The notes under the pieces are model-generated. The model ran no database searches. It was given only the letters and a program-made list of their open reading frames with translations, and had not been told where the DNA came from. 39,745 bases of DNA from Candidatus Saccharimonadales bacterium (lineage in GTDB: Bacteria; Patescibacteriota; Saccharimonadia; Saccharimonadales; UBA4665), in contig JANWHZ010000024.1 in assembly GCA_025450135.1 (NCBI GenBank), forward strand, positions 1 through 39,745, given 5' to 3'. Both the position numbers and the translations under genes were made by a program. Shown piece after piece: positions 25,781 through 33,762 of the stretch (position 1 is the stretch's first letter; every line of letters begins with the position of its first letter).

Positions 25781-25794
25781 TATATTTAATAATC

Positions 25795-25831
25795 AAGTAG
25801 AGCACCATAAAAAATGGTGCTCTACTTTTTT
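25795..25831 (+). terminator. Strong rho-independent terminator after island gene D
   Basis: A perfect 14-bp stem (AAGTAGAGCACCAT with ATGGTGCTCTACTT), loop AAAAA, and a T6 run. It isolates gene D from gene E. Confidence 0.93.
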
Positions 25832-25906
25832 GTGATGCAGAAAAATATGTGCACACGTATTTTTTTCGGTTCACCGTAGGTTGCAAAAGATTACAATGCA
25901 ACCACA

Positions 25907-25935
25907 TTGACTATCAGGCTTATTAGTAGTATAAT
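25907..25935 (+). promoter_or_regulatory. Promoter of island gene E, leaderless type
   Basis: TTGACT (25907-25912), a 17-nt spacer and TATAAT (25930-25935). The ATG at 25945 is 9 nt downstream, so the predicted leader is about 3 nt. Confidence 0.8.
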
Positions 25936-25944
25936 ATTGTCATT

Positions 25945-28035
25945 ATGGCTGCAGTGCAAGAACAAGTACTCGATGATTTACCAGAATTTCACGTCACAGA
26001 TGCTGGGCTACAAAGCCTTAGCCAAGCATTGGAACGAGTACATGCGACGGCTCAGCTCCGCCTTATGCCAGACACAGATCGAGCCGGCGCACAAGCAAGC
26101 GACGATCGTGGAGCCGCTGATGATCCCCTACCACATGATGAACATGAGGCACCAGCTGAACGTCGCACATTGGCAGCGCGTGGTTTAGGTGCAGCTGCAG
26201 CCAGTGACGTAGCACCACAAGCAAGTCGCACCCCAAGGCAACGTGAACATACCCTCGCGGATGCAGCTGATCCAAGTAGACGCAGGCGAACCCGTCGCGC
26301 TAGTACAAGCGGCGCTGATGAACATCGCGATCGCGATGTTTCTGATGGATCTGGCGCCAGCGCAGTCGCCGCTCTGCCTCGTACCACTAGAGGCTTTGCT
26401 GCGGTATCTCCTACAGCACCTGCTCACGCGAGTGGCGACATAGCCGAAGCACGTAGCTCAGATACACCTACGCTGCCACCAAGCGCTGGGTTATCACCTG
26501 CACACTTTGCACATATGGGAGACTTGTTCCTCACAGATGAAGAAGCTCGAGCCGTAGCTGATAGCCATAATAGAGCACACGGAATCTCACATAACGCTGA
26601 CAACCCCAGCGCCCCCCATTTCGCCCAGTTAATTGAAGCGGGAGCCAAGATTACTCTTGATACAGACCCCGAAATTCTTCACCAAGCATTGACATTGGTT
26701 GCGCTTAATCATCGTGACCCTGCAAGAGCATTACCCAACATTATTCGAGCTGACTTGCCAGACGATCAAGTAGCACACTTGATCGGCATAGCTTGCACAG
26801 AAGCAGCGAGTTTGCGCTCTAATGCTGTATTTGCGCTGCAAGGTGACCTCACGTCGATATCTCAATCAATCCAGCCCATAAGCCCAGACGAGTTGGGGCG
26901 AGCTCATGCTATGATCGGCCGCATCTCTGATAGAATCGTACTTGATCAACGCGCCCTTGCAGATTTCAGGTCGCGCATGCCAGGTGAACTTTACGAACGT
27001 ATTGCAATCGCAACGCGTATTGATCCTACAATAGCAGCAGCAAGGGCGCTTGAGTCGGCTACAACCGAATATCTCATGTGGCAGTGGCAACGAATTCAGG
27101 CTTCTCAACAAGCACCCAGCATTGCTACAGCTTCTTTAGTTGAATCACAAGCTACAGACAGACCCCAAGCAAGGAGACCTTTCCCAGCGCAATTGGGCGA
27201 GCGAAAGAGATTAGATCAAGAACAGCGGCATGCTCAAGAATTGGTAAGAACTCTTATACTTAGGCTACAGCGGTCACAGCATGAAGTAAGGGATGCTGAC
27301 GTTCCCCGACGTCAAAGACAAGCAGCATTGCGGGGTGCGGCACTTCAGCAACTCCGCCTGAATGATGCAGAGTGGGGTGATATTTCAGGCAGCGAAGAAA
27401 TGTGGCTCATTCACCGAACATTAGTTAACAGATTTGGAACTACTGAAGGTTACGATTATGAGGCGGTAGACAGTGCAGCGCAGGCACGTCTCGGCGTTAG
27501 TGTAGATGAATTAATTGCTGCGAGTATTAAAAGGACTCTCGGTTTACACGGTGACGTAGGCGCCATTATGACTGTTCTTAATGATTTCACCTTAAACGGC
27601 CTAGGTTACACTCCCGCCACGGCACATCCAAGGGATACTGGTATGAGACACCAGGCACGTATGTTGGCAGGTGGTGCGAGACGCAGGATGTTTGAGATGA
27701 TGCCGAGAAGCGAAGCCGTACGCCTTGAACAAGCTCGCCTTCAGCCACGTAGGCTTGGTGCACAACCACCTGCAGTGAATTTGGTAAGTCTGCACCAACG
27801 CACACTGCAGCAAGCTCAACAACGACGGTCTGAAGTACTAGGCGGCGCCAGCGAAACACCTCGTCGAGTAGCAGTGGCGGCAAGGCGTGTTAGACCTAGC
27901 TTAGGTAGCAACCCGGGTGACACAGGAGGCGTAAATGGTGGACGGCCTGCAAGTAGGAGCGCTGCCGCGTCTGAGACCCGCACAGCAAACGAGGCACTAG
28001 GACAAGATGATGATCCAGACGGGTGGATAAAGTAG
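25945..28035 (+). CDS. Unknown island protein E, lysine-poor, helical
   Basis: 696 residues with 4 lysines and 1 cysteine. The N-terminal 190 residues are Ala/Arg/Asp/Ser-rich and low-complexity, with an RRRRTRR patch. The middle (about 190-390) looks folded and helical (LSPAHFAHMGDLFLTDEEARAVA, LIGIACTEAASLRSNAVFAL, LYERIAIATRIDPTIAAARAL). A second helical region (about 420-610) follows, then a basic, Arg-rich tail (RRVAVAARRVRPS) ending in DDDPDGWIK. No membrane span or signal. No family recognised. Layout resembles protein D (disordered head, helical centre), and the strong promoter suggests high expression. Confidence 0.75.
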   Translation: MAAVQEQVLDDLPEFHVTDAGLQSLSQALERVHATAQLRLMPDTDRAGAQASDDRGAADDPLPHDEHEAPAERRTLAARGLGAAAASDVAPQASRTPRQREHTLADAADPSRRRRTRRASTSGADEHRDRDVSDGSGASAVAALPRTTRGFAAVSPTAPAHASGDIAEARSSDTPTLPPSAGLSPAHFAHMGDLFLTDEEARAVADSHNRAHGISHNADNPSAPHFAQLIEAGAKITLDTDPEILHQALTLVALNHRDPARALPNIIRADLPDDQVAHLIGIACTEAASLRSNAVFALQGDLTSISQSIQPISPDELGRAHAMIGRISDRIVLDQRALADFRSRMPGELYERIAIATRIDPTIAAARALESATTEYLMWQWQRIQASQQAPSIATASLVESQATDRPQARRPFPAQLGERKRLDQEQRHAQELVRTLILRLQRSQHEVRDADVPRRQRQAALRGAALQQLRLNDAEWGDISGSEEMWLIHRTLVNRFGTTEGYDYEAVDSAAQARLGVSVDELIAASIKRTLGLHGDVGAIMTVLNDFTLNGLGYTPATAHPRDTGMRHQARMLAGGARRRMFEMMPRSEAVRLEQARLQPRRLGAQPPAVNLVSLHQRTLQQAQQRRSEVLGGASETPRRVAVAARRVRPSLGSNPGDTGGVNGGRPASRSAAASETRTANEALGQDDDPDGWIK

Positions 28036-28068
28036 CTGCTACGGTCTTAGCGACAGCATTACTTTGTA

Positions 28069-28096
28069 TTGACTTTTCTGGTTTTTGTATTACAAT
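28069..28096 (+). promoter_or_regulatory. Promoter of island gene F
   Basis: TTGACT (28069-28074), a 16-nt spacer and TACAAT (28091-28096). The leader is about 30 nt and has the ribosome site GGGAAGAG directly before the ATG at 28133. Confidence 0.7.
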
Positions 28097-28132
28097 TTAG
28101 CGACACGTTTTAACCTGTCAGTGGGAAGAGAT

Positions 28133-29506
28133 ATGACGAGAGATTTAGGCGCAGGACGGTCTGGCCCAGCATCCCCAGAACTTACAGTTGAGCCCACTCA
28201 TGCTGATTTTGATACGGCCGAAGTAGATGACCTTACAGCCGAAATAAGCTTGACGAATATCGAAGGAGCGGCGGTTGTTCACGCGCTGGTAAATGGTGCA
28301 CTTGAACGACTGGAACAAGAGGCCGCTAAACCTGATGACATACCAGTTACCGGCAGAATGACCACCGCACAGGCTAAGCATCTTCTAAAAACATTACGGA
28401 GCCAATTTCCTTCAAGAGCCGAGCGAGAAGAAGTAGTTCTAGATGATCAGCAGTTAGATGGTATACCGAGTTTACCAGGTTTTAGACCGTTTGCGCGGGT
28501 CATACAAACCGAGACTATTGTGGCACTTGACGGGCGTTACGGTGAAGGATTCACGCGACAACAACTTGCTGAGCTTGTTAGACGCCGCGACCAGCGAGCT
28601 ATAACAGCCGGAACCGCGGGCCCATCTATAGTTGCGGCTACTCTAGAGGCTCCCGGAGCGATGTGTGTCGGCGATGAACAGGACCAATGGGCAGACACGC
28701 CTGATAATGAGTTTGGCTATAGGTGGCGAGACTTCCAACTGTATGTTGGTGACATCCCGTTTAATATCTGGTATAGCTTACTACATGGAGCAGCAGCTCG
28801 GTTCTTGCAGCAGCTCCGGAGCCAAGGTCAAACCGACCTGCCAGACGTGGCGCCTATCCACCCAAATGATCTTAGAGATCATTTGGCAGCAGCCAAAGCT
28901 GAAGGCAGGCCTCTTGTCATGAGGACTAGTACTAGGCTTCCAATCCTTACGAGCTGGGATACTGATCTGGACGTACGTGCGATAAATCGTACATTTCACC
29001 AGTTAGGCTACCCTGGAGACCGAAACTTTTTATACGATGCCTTGTACCCGGCACTTGAAGCAGCACCGCTTCGGCGTGGCAGGCTATGTGAACGAAGACC
29101 TATTCCAGCGCCTCATGTACCGGAGGGACGAGACCTCTGGGTTAGTATGGCTCAGGATACTTCTACTGTACTACGGAGGCATGAAGGGCATTTGGTGCTG
29201 TCTGAGAATGGTCCTACCGACACTACTGGCCTGGCTCGTTCTACAACAGGAGGTGCACCAGCCACAGCCAGTCGAGTTCCTCTAGAACCGGAATATGATG
29301 ACTATGACGAACCGGGGGGTGAAGAAGCTGAAGCTGAACCAATACTAAAACCAAGCGGTTATACGCTCGCCCGTATACATGCAATGAACGTTGCAATGGA
29401 CGAGACAGAGGGGCTACACGGCATGTGGGAATGGACAGGAATGTATTTTGTACAGCGCCCTTTGCTTGCAGGACTCTTCGTACTTCAGCGGGTCGTCAGG
29501 CGATAA
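28133..29506 (+). CDS. Unknown island protein F, lysine-poor
   Basis: 457 residues from ATG 28133; the ribosome site GGAAGAG just upstream and a promoter at 28069-28096 favour this over an in-frame ATG 48 nt earlier, which would lie inside the promoter. There are 5 lysines. It looks better folded than proteins D and E: repeated aromatic and Leu positions (FGYRWRDFQLYVGDIPFNIWYSLLHGAAARFLQQL, DVRAINRTFHQLGYPGDRNFLYDALYPAL). An acidic linker (YDDYDEPGGEEAEAEP) leads to a hydrophobic C-terminus (MWEWTGMYFVQRPLLAGLFVLQ) ending RVVRR, which might be a membrane anchor. No family recognised. Last gene of the island, convergent with ftsH. Confidence 0.7.
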   Translation: MTRDLGAGRSGPASPELTVEPTHADFDTAEVDDLTAEISLTNIEGAAVVHALVNGALERLEQEAAKPDDIPVTGRMTTAQAKHLLKTLRSQFPSRAEREEVVLDDQQLDGIPSLPGFRPFARVIQTETIVALDGRYGEGFTRQQLAELVRRRDQRAITAGTAGPSIVAATLEAPGAMCVGDEQDQWADTPDNEFGYRWRDFQLYVGDIPFNIWYSLLHGAAARFLQQLRSQGQTDLPDVAPIHPNDLRDHLAAAKAEGRPLVMRTSTRLPILTSWDTDLDVRAINRTFHQLGYPGDRNFLYDALYPALEAAPLRRGRLCERRPIPAPHVPEGRDLWVSMAQDTSTVLRRHEGHLVLSENGPTDTTGLARSTTGGAPATASRVPLEPEYDDYDEPGGEEAEAEPILKPSGYTLARIHAMNVAMDETEGLHGMWEWTGMYFVQRPLLAGLFVLQRVVRR

Positions 29507-29507
29507 A

Positions 29508-29525
29508 GCCTATTTGCCAGTAGGC
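29508..29525. terminator. Candidate hairpin between island gene F and ftsH
   Basis: GCCTA and TAGGC pair around an 8-nt loop in the 38-nt gap between convergent stops. A second, overlapping GC-rich pairing (GCC-TTTC-GGGC) lies just right of it. Short stems and poor T runs make this weak. Confidence 0.35.
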
Positions 29526-29544
29526 CTTTCGGGCTTAGGCGACT

Positions 29545-31413
29545 CTAGTACAGAGCGGCAGCTTTAGGCATGGTCGCGCCTTTGAACAGTAACTCTACTT
29601 CTTCGCCTTCGACGGTCTCTTTTTCGAGCAAGACTTCCTTGAGTGCTTTTAGGTGCGACATATTGGCTTTGATAACCGCACGAGCACGATTCGCGGCTTC
29701 AGTAATGAGCGCCTCGACTTCATCATCAATAACCTTGGCTGTTTCGTCGGAGTATTCCCGCTCATGCACCATACGCTCCAGCATCATCCCTTCGTCGACA
29801 TGAAACACCTGGTCGCGAAGCTTCTTACCCATACCTTGGTTGACCACCATATCTCGCGCAATCTCAGCCGCCTTCTGGAGGTCATTACCACCACCAGTAG
29901 TGATGCGATCAGCACCGTATACTAACTCTTCGGCAACACGGCCGCCGAGAGCGCGGGCCAACACGTCTTTGTATTCAACGAGCGACGTATAGACACGGTC
30001 TTCGGGCGGAAGGAACCAGGTCACACCGCCAGTGCCACCGCGTGGAATGATGGTAACTTTATGTACTGGATCGCTGTCAGGCAGCACGTGGCCGACAATC
30101 GCATGGCCGGCTTCGTGAAAGGCAGTCAGTTCTTTTTCCTTCTCATTCATAACGCGGCTCTTACGCTCCGGGCCAATAGCGACGCGCTCGAACGCATCTG
30201 TCACGTCGCTCTGACTGATCTGGCTATGGCCATTTCTGGCGGCAATGATCGCTGACTCATTAGCGATATTAGCCAGGTCCGCACCTGAGCTGCCGGCTGT
30301 TTTGGCAGCTAACGAGTCAAGGTCGACAGTCTTAGCCAGTGGCTTCTTCACAAAGTGTACTTTGAGGATTGCTTCACGGTCCTTGCGTTCCGGCAAGCCG
30401 ATGTCGACACGACGGTCGAAGCGGCCGGGTCGCAAGAGTGCCGGGTCGAGTACGTCGGCGCGGTTCGTCGCAGCCAGCACGATAACATTCTGCCCCTGCT
30501 CGAAGCCATCCATCTCTACCAGAATCTGGTTCAGCGTCTGCTCACGCTCATCATGCCCGCCCCCCATACCGGAACCGCGGCGGCGCCCAACAGCGTCTAT
30601 TTCATCAATAAAGATAATACACGGCGAGTTCTTCTTGGCTTTCGCAAACAGGTCACGAACGCGTGAGGCACCGACACCGACAAACATTTCGACGAACTCT
30701 GAACCGGAAATGCTGAAAAACGGGACATTGGCTTCGCCAGCCACGGCGCGGGCAAGCAGTGTCTTGCCAGTACCAGGAGGGCCGACTAGCAGCACTCCTT
30801 TCGGAATGCGAGCCCCCATCGCGGCAAACTTCTTGGGGTACTTTAGAAATTCAACGACTTCCTGCAGGTCCTGCTTGGCTTCGCCTGAGCCGGCAATGTC
30901 GCTGAAGGTCGCCTTCTTGTGCTCGTTGCCATACAGCCGGGCTCGGCTCTTGCCGAAGCTGAGCGCTTGGTTGCCCTGCCCTTGGGCGCTTCTGAGCATG
31001 ATGTACATCAAGCCGACAAAGAGCACCGGTATCACAATGTAGCTGCCGATCGTCAGCCAGGTGTCATAGCCCGATGACGTCGACTTGGCTTGAATCGCTA
31101 CTTTTGAGTAATTGAAGCCTTCGTCTTTTAGTGTGGCATTCGGCTCTGTAAATGTCTTCAGCGTGGCCGTTGGCTCACCTTTCTTGGTAATGTCGAGCTG
31201 ATTGCCGTCGACCACGATCTTGCTGTAATCTCCGGCGTTGGCCTCTTGCACTGCCTGGGTCAGCGGAATTTCTTTCAGGCTGGTCGATTGGTTGGTGACG
31301 CCGAGTAGGACAAGTCCGATCAGCGCCACGAGGGTGATAAAGACGATGTTCTTGAGCATGCGCGACCGGTTGCTGCCAGGACCGCTACGCTTAACGGGAA
31401 ATTTATTATCCAT
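29545..31413 (-). CDS. ftsH: ATP-dependent zinc metalloprotease FtsH
   Basis: 622 residues with the full FtsH plan. Two membrane spans (about 22-40, [16 protein letters not shown], and about 115-135, [16 protein letters not shown]) flank a small extracytoplasmic domain. The AAA module has Walker [19 protein letters not shown], the pore loop [18 protein letters not shown], Walker [14 protein letters not shown], and [14 protein letters not shown]. The protease has zinc site [11 protein letters not shown]. It degrades membrane and regulatory proteins in an ATP-driven hexamer. GGAAGG and a TATAAT box both lie within 18 nt of the ATG. It follows tilS by 37 nt, the common tilS-ftsH pairing in many bacteria. 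Confidence 0.98.
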   Translation of the reverse strand: MDNKFPVKRSGPGSNRSRMLKNIVFITLVALIGLVLLGVTNQSTSLKEIPLTQAVQEANAGDYSKIVVDGNQLDITKKGEPTATLKTFTEPNATLKDEGFNYSKVAIQAKSTSSGYDTWLTIGSYIVIPVLFVGLMYIMLRSAQGQGNQALSFGKSRARLYGNEHKKATFSDIAGSGEAKQDLQEVVEFLKYPKKFAAMGARIPKGVLLVGPPGTGKTLLARAVAGEANVPFFSISGSEFVEMFVGVGASRVRDLFAKAKKNSPCIIFIDEIDAVGRRRGSGMGGGHDEREQTLNQILVEMDGFEQGQNVIVLAATNRADVLDPALLRPGRFDRRVDIGLPERKDREAILKVHFVKKPLAKTVDLDSLAAKTAGSSGADLANIANESAIIAARNGHSQISQSDVTDAFERVAIGPERKSRVMNEKEKELTAFHEAGHAIVGHVLPDSDPVHKVTIIPRGGTGGVTWFLPPEDRVYTSLVEYKDVLARALGGRVAEELVYGADRITTGGGNDLQKAAEIARDMVVNQGMGKKLRDQVFHVDEGMMLERMVHEREYSDETAKVIDDEVEALITEAANRARAVIKANMSHLKALKEVLLEKETVEGEEVELLFKGATMPKAAALY

Positions 31414-31450
31414 AGGTACCTTCCATTATATAGTGTCAATTCCGAGATGG

Positions 31451-32335
31451 CTAGCGCTCACTGTGTTCGAGTGCCAGCGTATATTTGGCGACGCGTAAAC
31501 GAGCACCACCAATAAGATCAATTATAGCGCCTGGCGCCTGAGTTTTTACTGCGACTGTCACCCGTTCGAGCAAGGGCGTATCAAATTGCGTGATATCGTG
31601 CGTGCGCAGCCAGCTGGCGAGAAGCTCCCTGCTTGCAGCATGAGGCAGCTGGATAAACACGTGCCGGTCAAGGTGCCCGTCGGCCATAGGTAGCAGGAGG
31701 TCGCTTAGCACGGCATCCAGCGCTGTGTTATTTTTGCGTGTATGATCGGCGATCTCGAGTAGCGTTGCCTTAGCGTCAGGGCTCAGCCGCGGCACGAGGT
31801 GATGCCTAATATAGTTGCGGGTATAGCGGTCGTCTGCATTGGTGCTATCTTCGCGCCACTCTAGCTGATGGTTCTGGGCGTACTCAAGCAGCTCTTGTTT
31901 GGAGACAGCGAGCAACGGTCGCAGCACTGTCGGCCGATCGGTTAGCCCGGCCAGCCCCTTACGACCAGTACCACGCAGTACATTTAAAATGACTGTTTCT
32001 ATAAGATCGTCTTGATGGTGGGCGGTGATGATGGCACGCGCCCCTGTTTGCGCGCGCACGTGCTCCAGAAAATTGTAGCGAGCTTCCCTGGCGTGGGCTT
32101 CGCTCGTCTCAGGTCCCAGCTTGCCTTCCCTGTAGTAGAATGGCAGCTGATACGAGGCGGCTGTGGCTGCAACAAGCTTGCGATCCTCCTCCGCATCCGC
32201 CCTAATGCCGTGGTCGAAGTGTGCCACAATGAGTTCTACGTCTGGCCAGTGCCGTAGCAGCGCAAGCAGCGCCATTGAATCGACGCCGCCACTAACCGCC
32301 ACTACGTACCTGCCTGGCTGTACACTGAGCTCCAT
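31451..32335 (-). CDS. tilS: tRNA(Ile)-lysidine synthase TilS
   Basis: 294 residues from ATG 32335 (MELSVQPGRYVVAVSGGVDSM). A longer frame would extend into the divergent gene and past the likely promoter. The PP-loop ATPase motif SGGVDS at about 15-20 activates cytidine-34 of tRNA-Ile(CAU) for lysine transfer, letting it read AUA as isoleucine. Further family motifs are VAHFDHGIR, ARYNFLEHV, ITAHHQDDLIETVILNVLRGTG, and the RRDSxNxDxxYxRNxIRHxLVP-like ADDRYTRNYIRHHLVPRLSP. It is short compared with E. coli TilS (about 430), like the compact forms in small genomes. A TACAAT box lies 10 nt before the ATG. ftsH follows. Confidence 0.93.
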   Translation of the reverse strand: MELSVQPGRYVVAVSGGVDSMALLALLRHWPDVELIVAHFDHGIRADAEEDRKLVAATAASYQLPFYYREGKLGPETSEAHAREARYNFLEHVRAQTGARAIITAHHQDDLIETVILNVLRGTGRKGLAGLTDRPTVLRPLLAVSKQELLEYAQNHQLEWREDSTNADDRYTRNYIRHHLVPRLSPDAKATLLEIADHTRKNNTALDAVLSDLLLPMADGHLDRHVFIQLPHAASRELLASWLRTHDITQFDTPLLERVTVAVKTQAPGAIIDLIGGARLRVAKYTLALEHSER

Positions 32336-32381
32336 ATCTGTAATAATTGTATCAATCTGCTGCGATTTGCGAGCACTGTTT

Positions 32382-32897
32382 ATGAAACATTTGTATTTTG
32401 TTCGACATGGTCTAACCGAAATGGGCAAATCTGGCCTGCGCGCTGGCGCGGGCAGTGAGACCCTATTGGCTCCGGAGGGTCACGAGCAGGCTCGGTATGC
32501 AGGGCGCCATGCCAAAACACTCAATATCGACCACATTATCAGTTCACCGCAGAAGCGGGCTCATCACACGGCTCAAATAATTGCCCACGAGATCGGTTTC
32601 CCCGAGAAAGATATTGTTGTGAACAGCTTATTCATTGAACGGCACTTCGGCGAACTAGAGGGTCTAAAGTGGAAACCAGATATGAACATCGATGGCTTTG
32701 CCGACGTCGAAATGACTGACACCCTATTGCATCGTATGCATCTGGCCTATGAGTTCTTACGCTCGCTGCCCTTCGATAACGTACTTGTCGTCAGCCACGG
32801 CTCTACCGGACGAGCATTGCGCCATACCATTCATCCCGACATCCCCTTCCATGGCTCTGAACCATTTCAGAACGGCCAGATCGTCCAGCTGCTCTAA
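32382..32897 (+). CDS. Histidine phosphatase superfamily protein (phosphoglycerate mutase-like)
   Basis: 171 residues from the ATG giving MKHLYFVRHGLTEMGK; the frame upstream is antisense to tilS. The catalytic RHG is at 8-10 with the phospho-accepting His. SSPQKRAHHTAQII (about 57-70) supplies a phosphate-binding Arg, FGELEG the acid, and VVSHGSTGRAL the second His. All core residues of the branch are present. Substrate cannot be read from the sequence; small cobalamin, sugar-phosphate and protein phosphatases share this fold. It is divergent from tilS, with a 46-nt gap between the start codons. Confidence 0.9.
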   Translation: MKHLYFVRHGLTEMGKSGLRAGAGSETLLAPEGHEQARYAGRHAKTLNIDHIISSPQKRAHHTAQIIAHEIGFPEKDIVVNSLFIERHFGELEGLKWKPDMNIDGFADVEMTDTLLHRMHLAYEFLRSLPFDNVLVVSHGSTGRALRHTIHPDIPFHGSEPFQNGQIVQLL

Positions 32898-32979
32898 ACT
32901 AGCCAACAGAGGCAAAACCTGCTACAATCTCCCTGTAATTCTTTACCCTGCGACCACGGATCGGGGGGAAAGAGACCGC

Positions 32980-33056
32980 GGCAGGGTAGCTCAGTTGGTC
33001 AGAGCACAGGACTCATAAGCCTGGGGTCGCGAGTTCGAGCCTCGCCCCTGCTACCA
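32980..33056 (+). tRNA. tRNA-Met (anticodon CAT), CCA encoded
   Basis: Cloverleaf: acceptor GGCAGGG with CCCTGCT (G-T first pair), D arm GCTC-AGTTGGTCA-GAGC, anticodon loop CTCATAA, T arm GCGAG-TTCGAGC-CTCGC, then ACCA. It lacks the three GC pairs of initiator tRNA and looks like elongator Met. tRNA-Ile2(CAT) shares the loop and cannot be excluded, especially beside tilS. The closing pair of the anticodon stem is an A-G mismatch. Confidence 0.9.
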
Positions 33057-33070
33057 TCAAACACCAATAC

Positions 33071-33097
33071 ACTTCCCGCGTTGTCGGGGAGTTTTTT
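33071..33097 (+). terminator. Rho-independent terminator of tRNA-Met
   Basis: ACTTCCCG pairs with CGGGGAGT (one G-T pair) around a 6-nt loop, followed by T6. The 3' arm carries GGGGAG, also the likely ribosome site of the following gene. Confidence 0.8.
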
Positions 33098-33394
33098 ATG
33101 CCACACACTCACAGCCACGAAGATGGCCACCACCATAATCATAGCCACGATATACACACTCGTTCGGCTATAGCCGCGCTTGCGCTGCGCGCCGCACTAC
33201 TCATCTATCAGTTCAGCCCGGTTGGTTGCCCGGGCGACGATATCTGGGCTGCTCTCGCCGCCACCATCCCACAAGTGCCAGGGGGCACACATATCGTAGA
33301 TGTACGTGAGGCAGTGTTGCCTACGACGACGGGTATCGTTACGGAGATTGACGGTGTACAGGTTCCCTTTGAGCCCGAGCCCGAGGGGGAATAG
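33098..33394 (+). CDS. Small protein with histidine-rich N-terminus
   Basis: 98 residues. The first 20 contain eight histidines (HTHSHEDGHHHNHSH), a metal-binding pattern like that of zinc or nickel chaperones. A hydrophobic helix follows (SAIAALALRAALLIYQF), then a soluble part with one Cys and an acidic end (FEPEPEGE). No family recognised. The ATG directly follows the T run of the tRNA terminator, and GGGGAG in the hairpin arm could serve as its ribosome site, so expression would depend on readthrough or on folding. It is convergent with the receiver-domain gene. The gene call is moderate. Confidence 0.5.
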   Translation: MPHTHSHEDGHHHNHSHDIHTRSAIAALALRAALLIYQFSPVGCPGDDIWAALAATIPQVPGGTHIVDVREAVLPTTTGIVTEIDGVQVPFEPEPEGE

Positions 33395-33402
33395 ATGGCT
33401 CT

Positions 33403-33762
33403 TTAGTTGCTGCTCAGTAACCGCTCGATGACGAGCAGCACGTCTTGCAGCGAGACGTCACTCTTTAGCATCACCTCGGCCGCGCCGCAATTGCGCGCCT
33501 CAGCGGTGTCAGCGTCCTGACTCAGACTGGTGAGGACAATGACTGGAATGGCTGACACGGCCGGGTCCGCTTTCACTGTTTTCAGTACTGAAAAGCCATC
33601 TTGTTTCGGCAGGATAAGTTCTAGCAATACGACATCTGGGTGCAGCGCCAGTATCTGCCGGACTGCCTCATCGCCGTCTTCAGCAACAGCAACGATATAT
33701 CCGGCTTCTTCGAGGCCAGATTTATAGGCATGGATAATAAACGGCTCGTTGTCGGCCAGCAC
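33403..33762 (-). CDS. Response regulator receiver domain, phospho-site Asp replaced by Glu
   Basis: 119 residues from GTG 33762, a stand-alone receiver domain. Family landmarks are the acidic pair region LADNEPF (second Asp is Asn), PDVVLLELILPKQDGF, where the phosphorylated Asp is Glu, the Thr in PVIVLTS, and the conserved Lys in VMLKSD. Glu cannot be phosphorylated in the usual way and may mimic the active state. The frame stays open upstream and restores the first strand (NKTIVLADNEP); GGAGG lies 9 nt before an ATC at 33792, so an atypical start there is possible. No output domain. It is divergent from pilB, so a role in pilus control is plausible, not proven. Confidence 0.78.
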   Translation of the reverse strand: MLADNEPFIIHAYKSGLEEAGYIVAVAEDGDEAVRQILALHPDVVLLELILPKQDGFSVLKTVKADPAVSAIPVIVLTSLSQDADTAEARNCGAAEVMLKSDVSLQDVLLVIERLLSSN

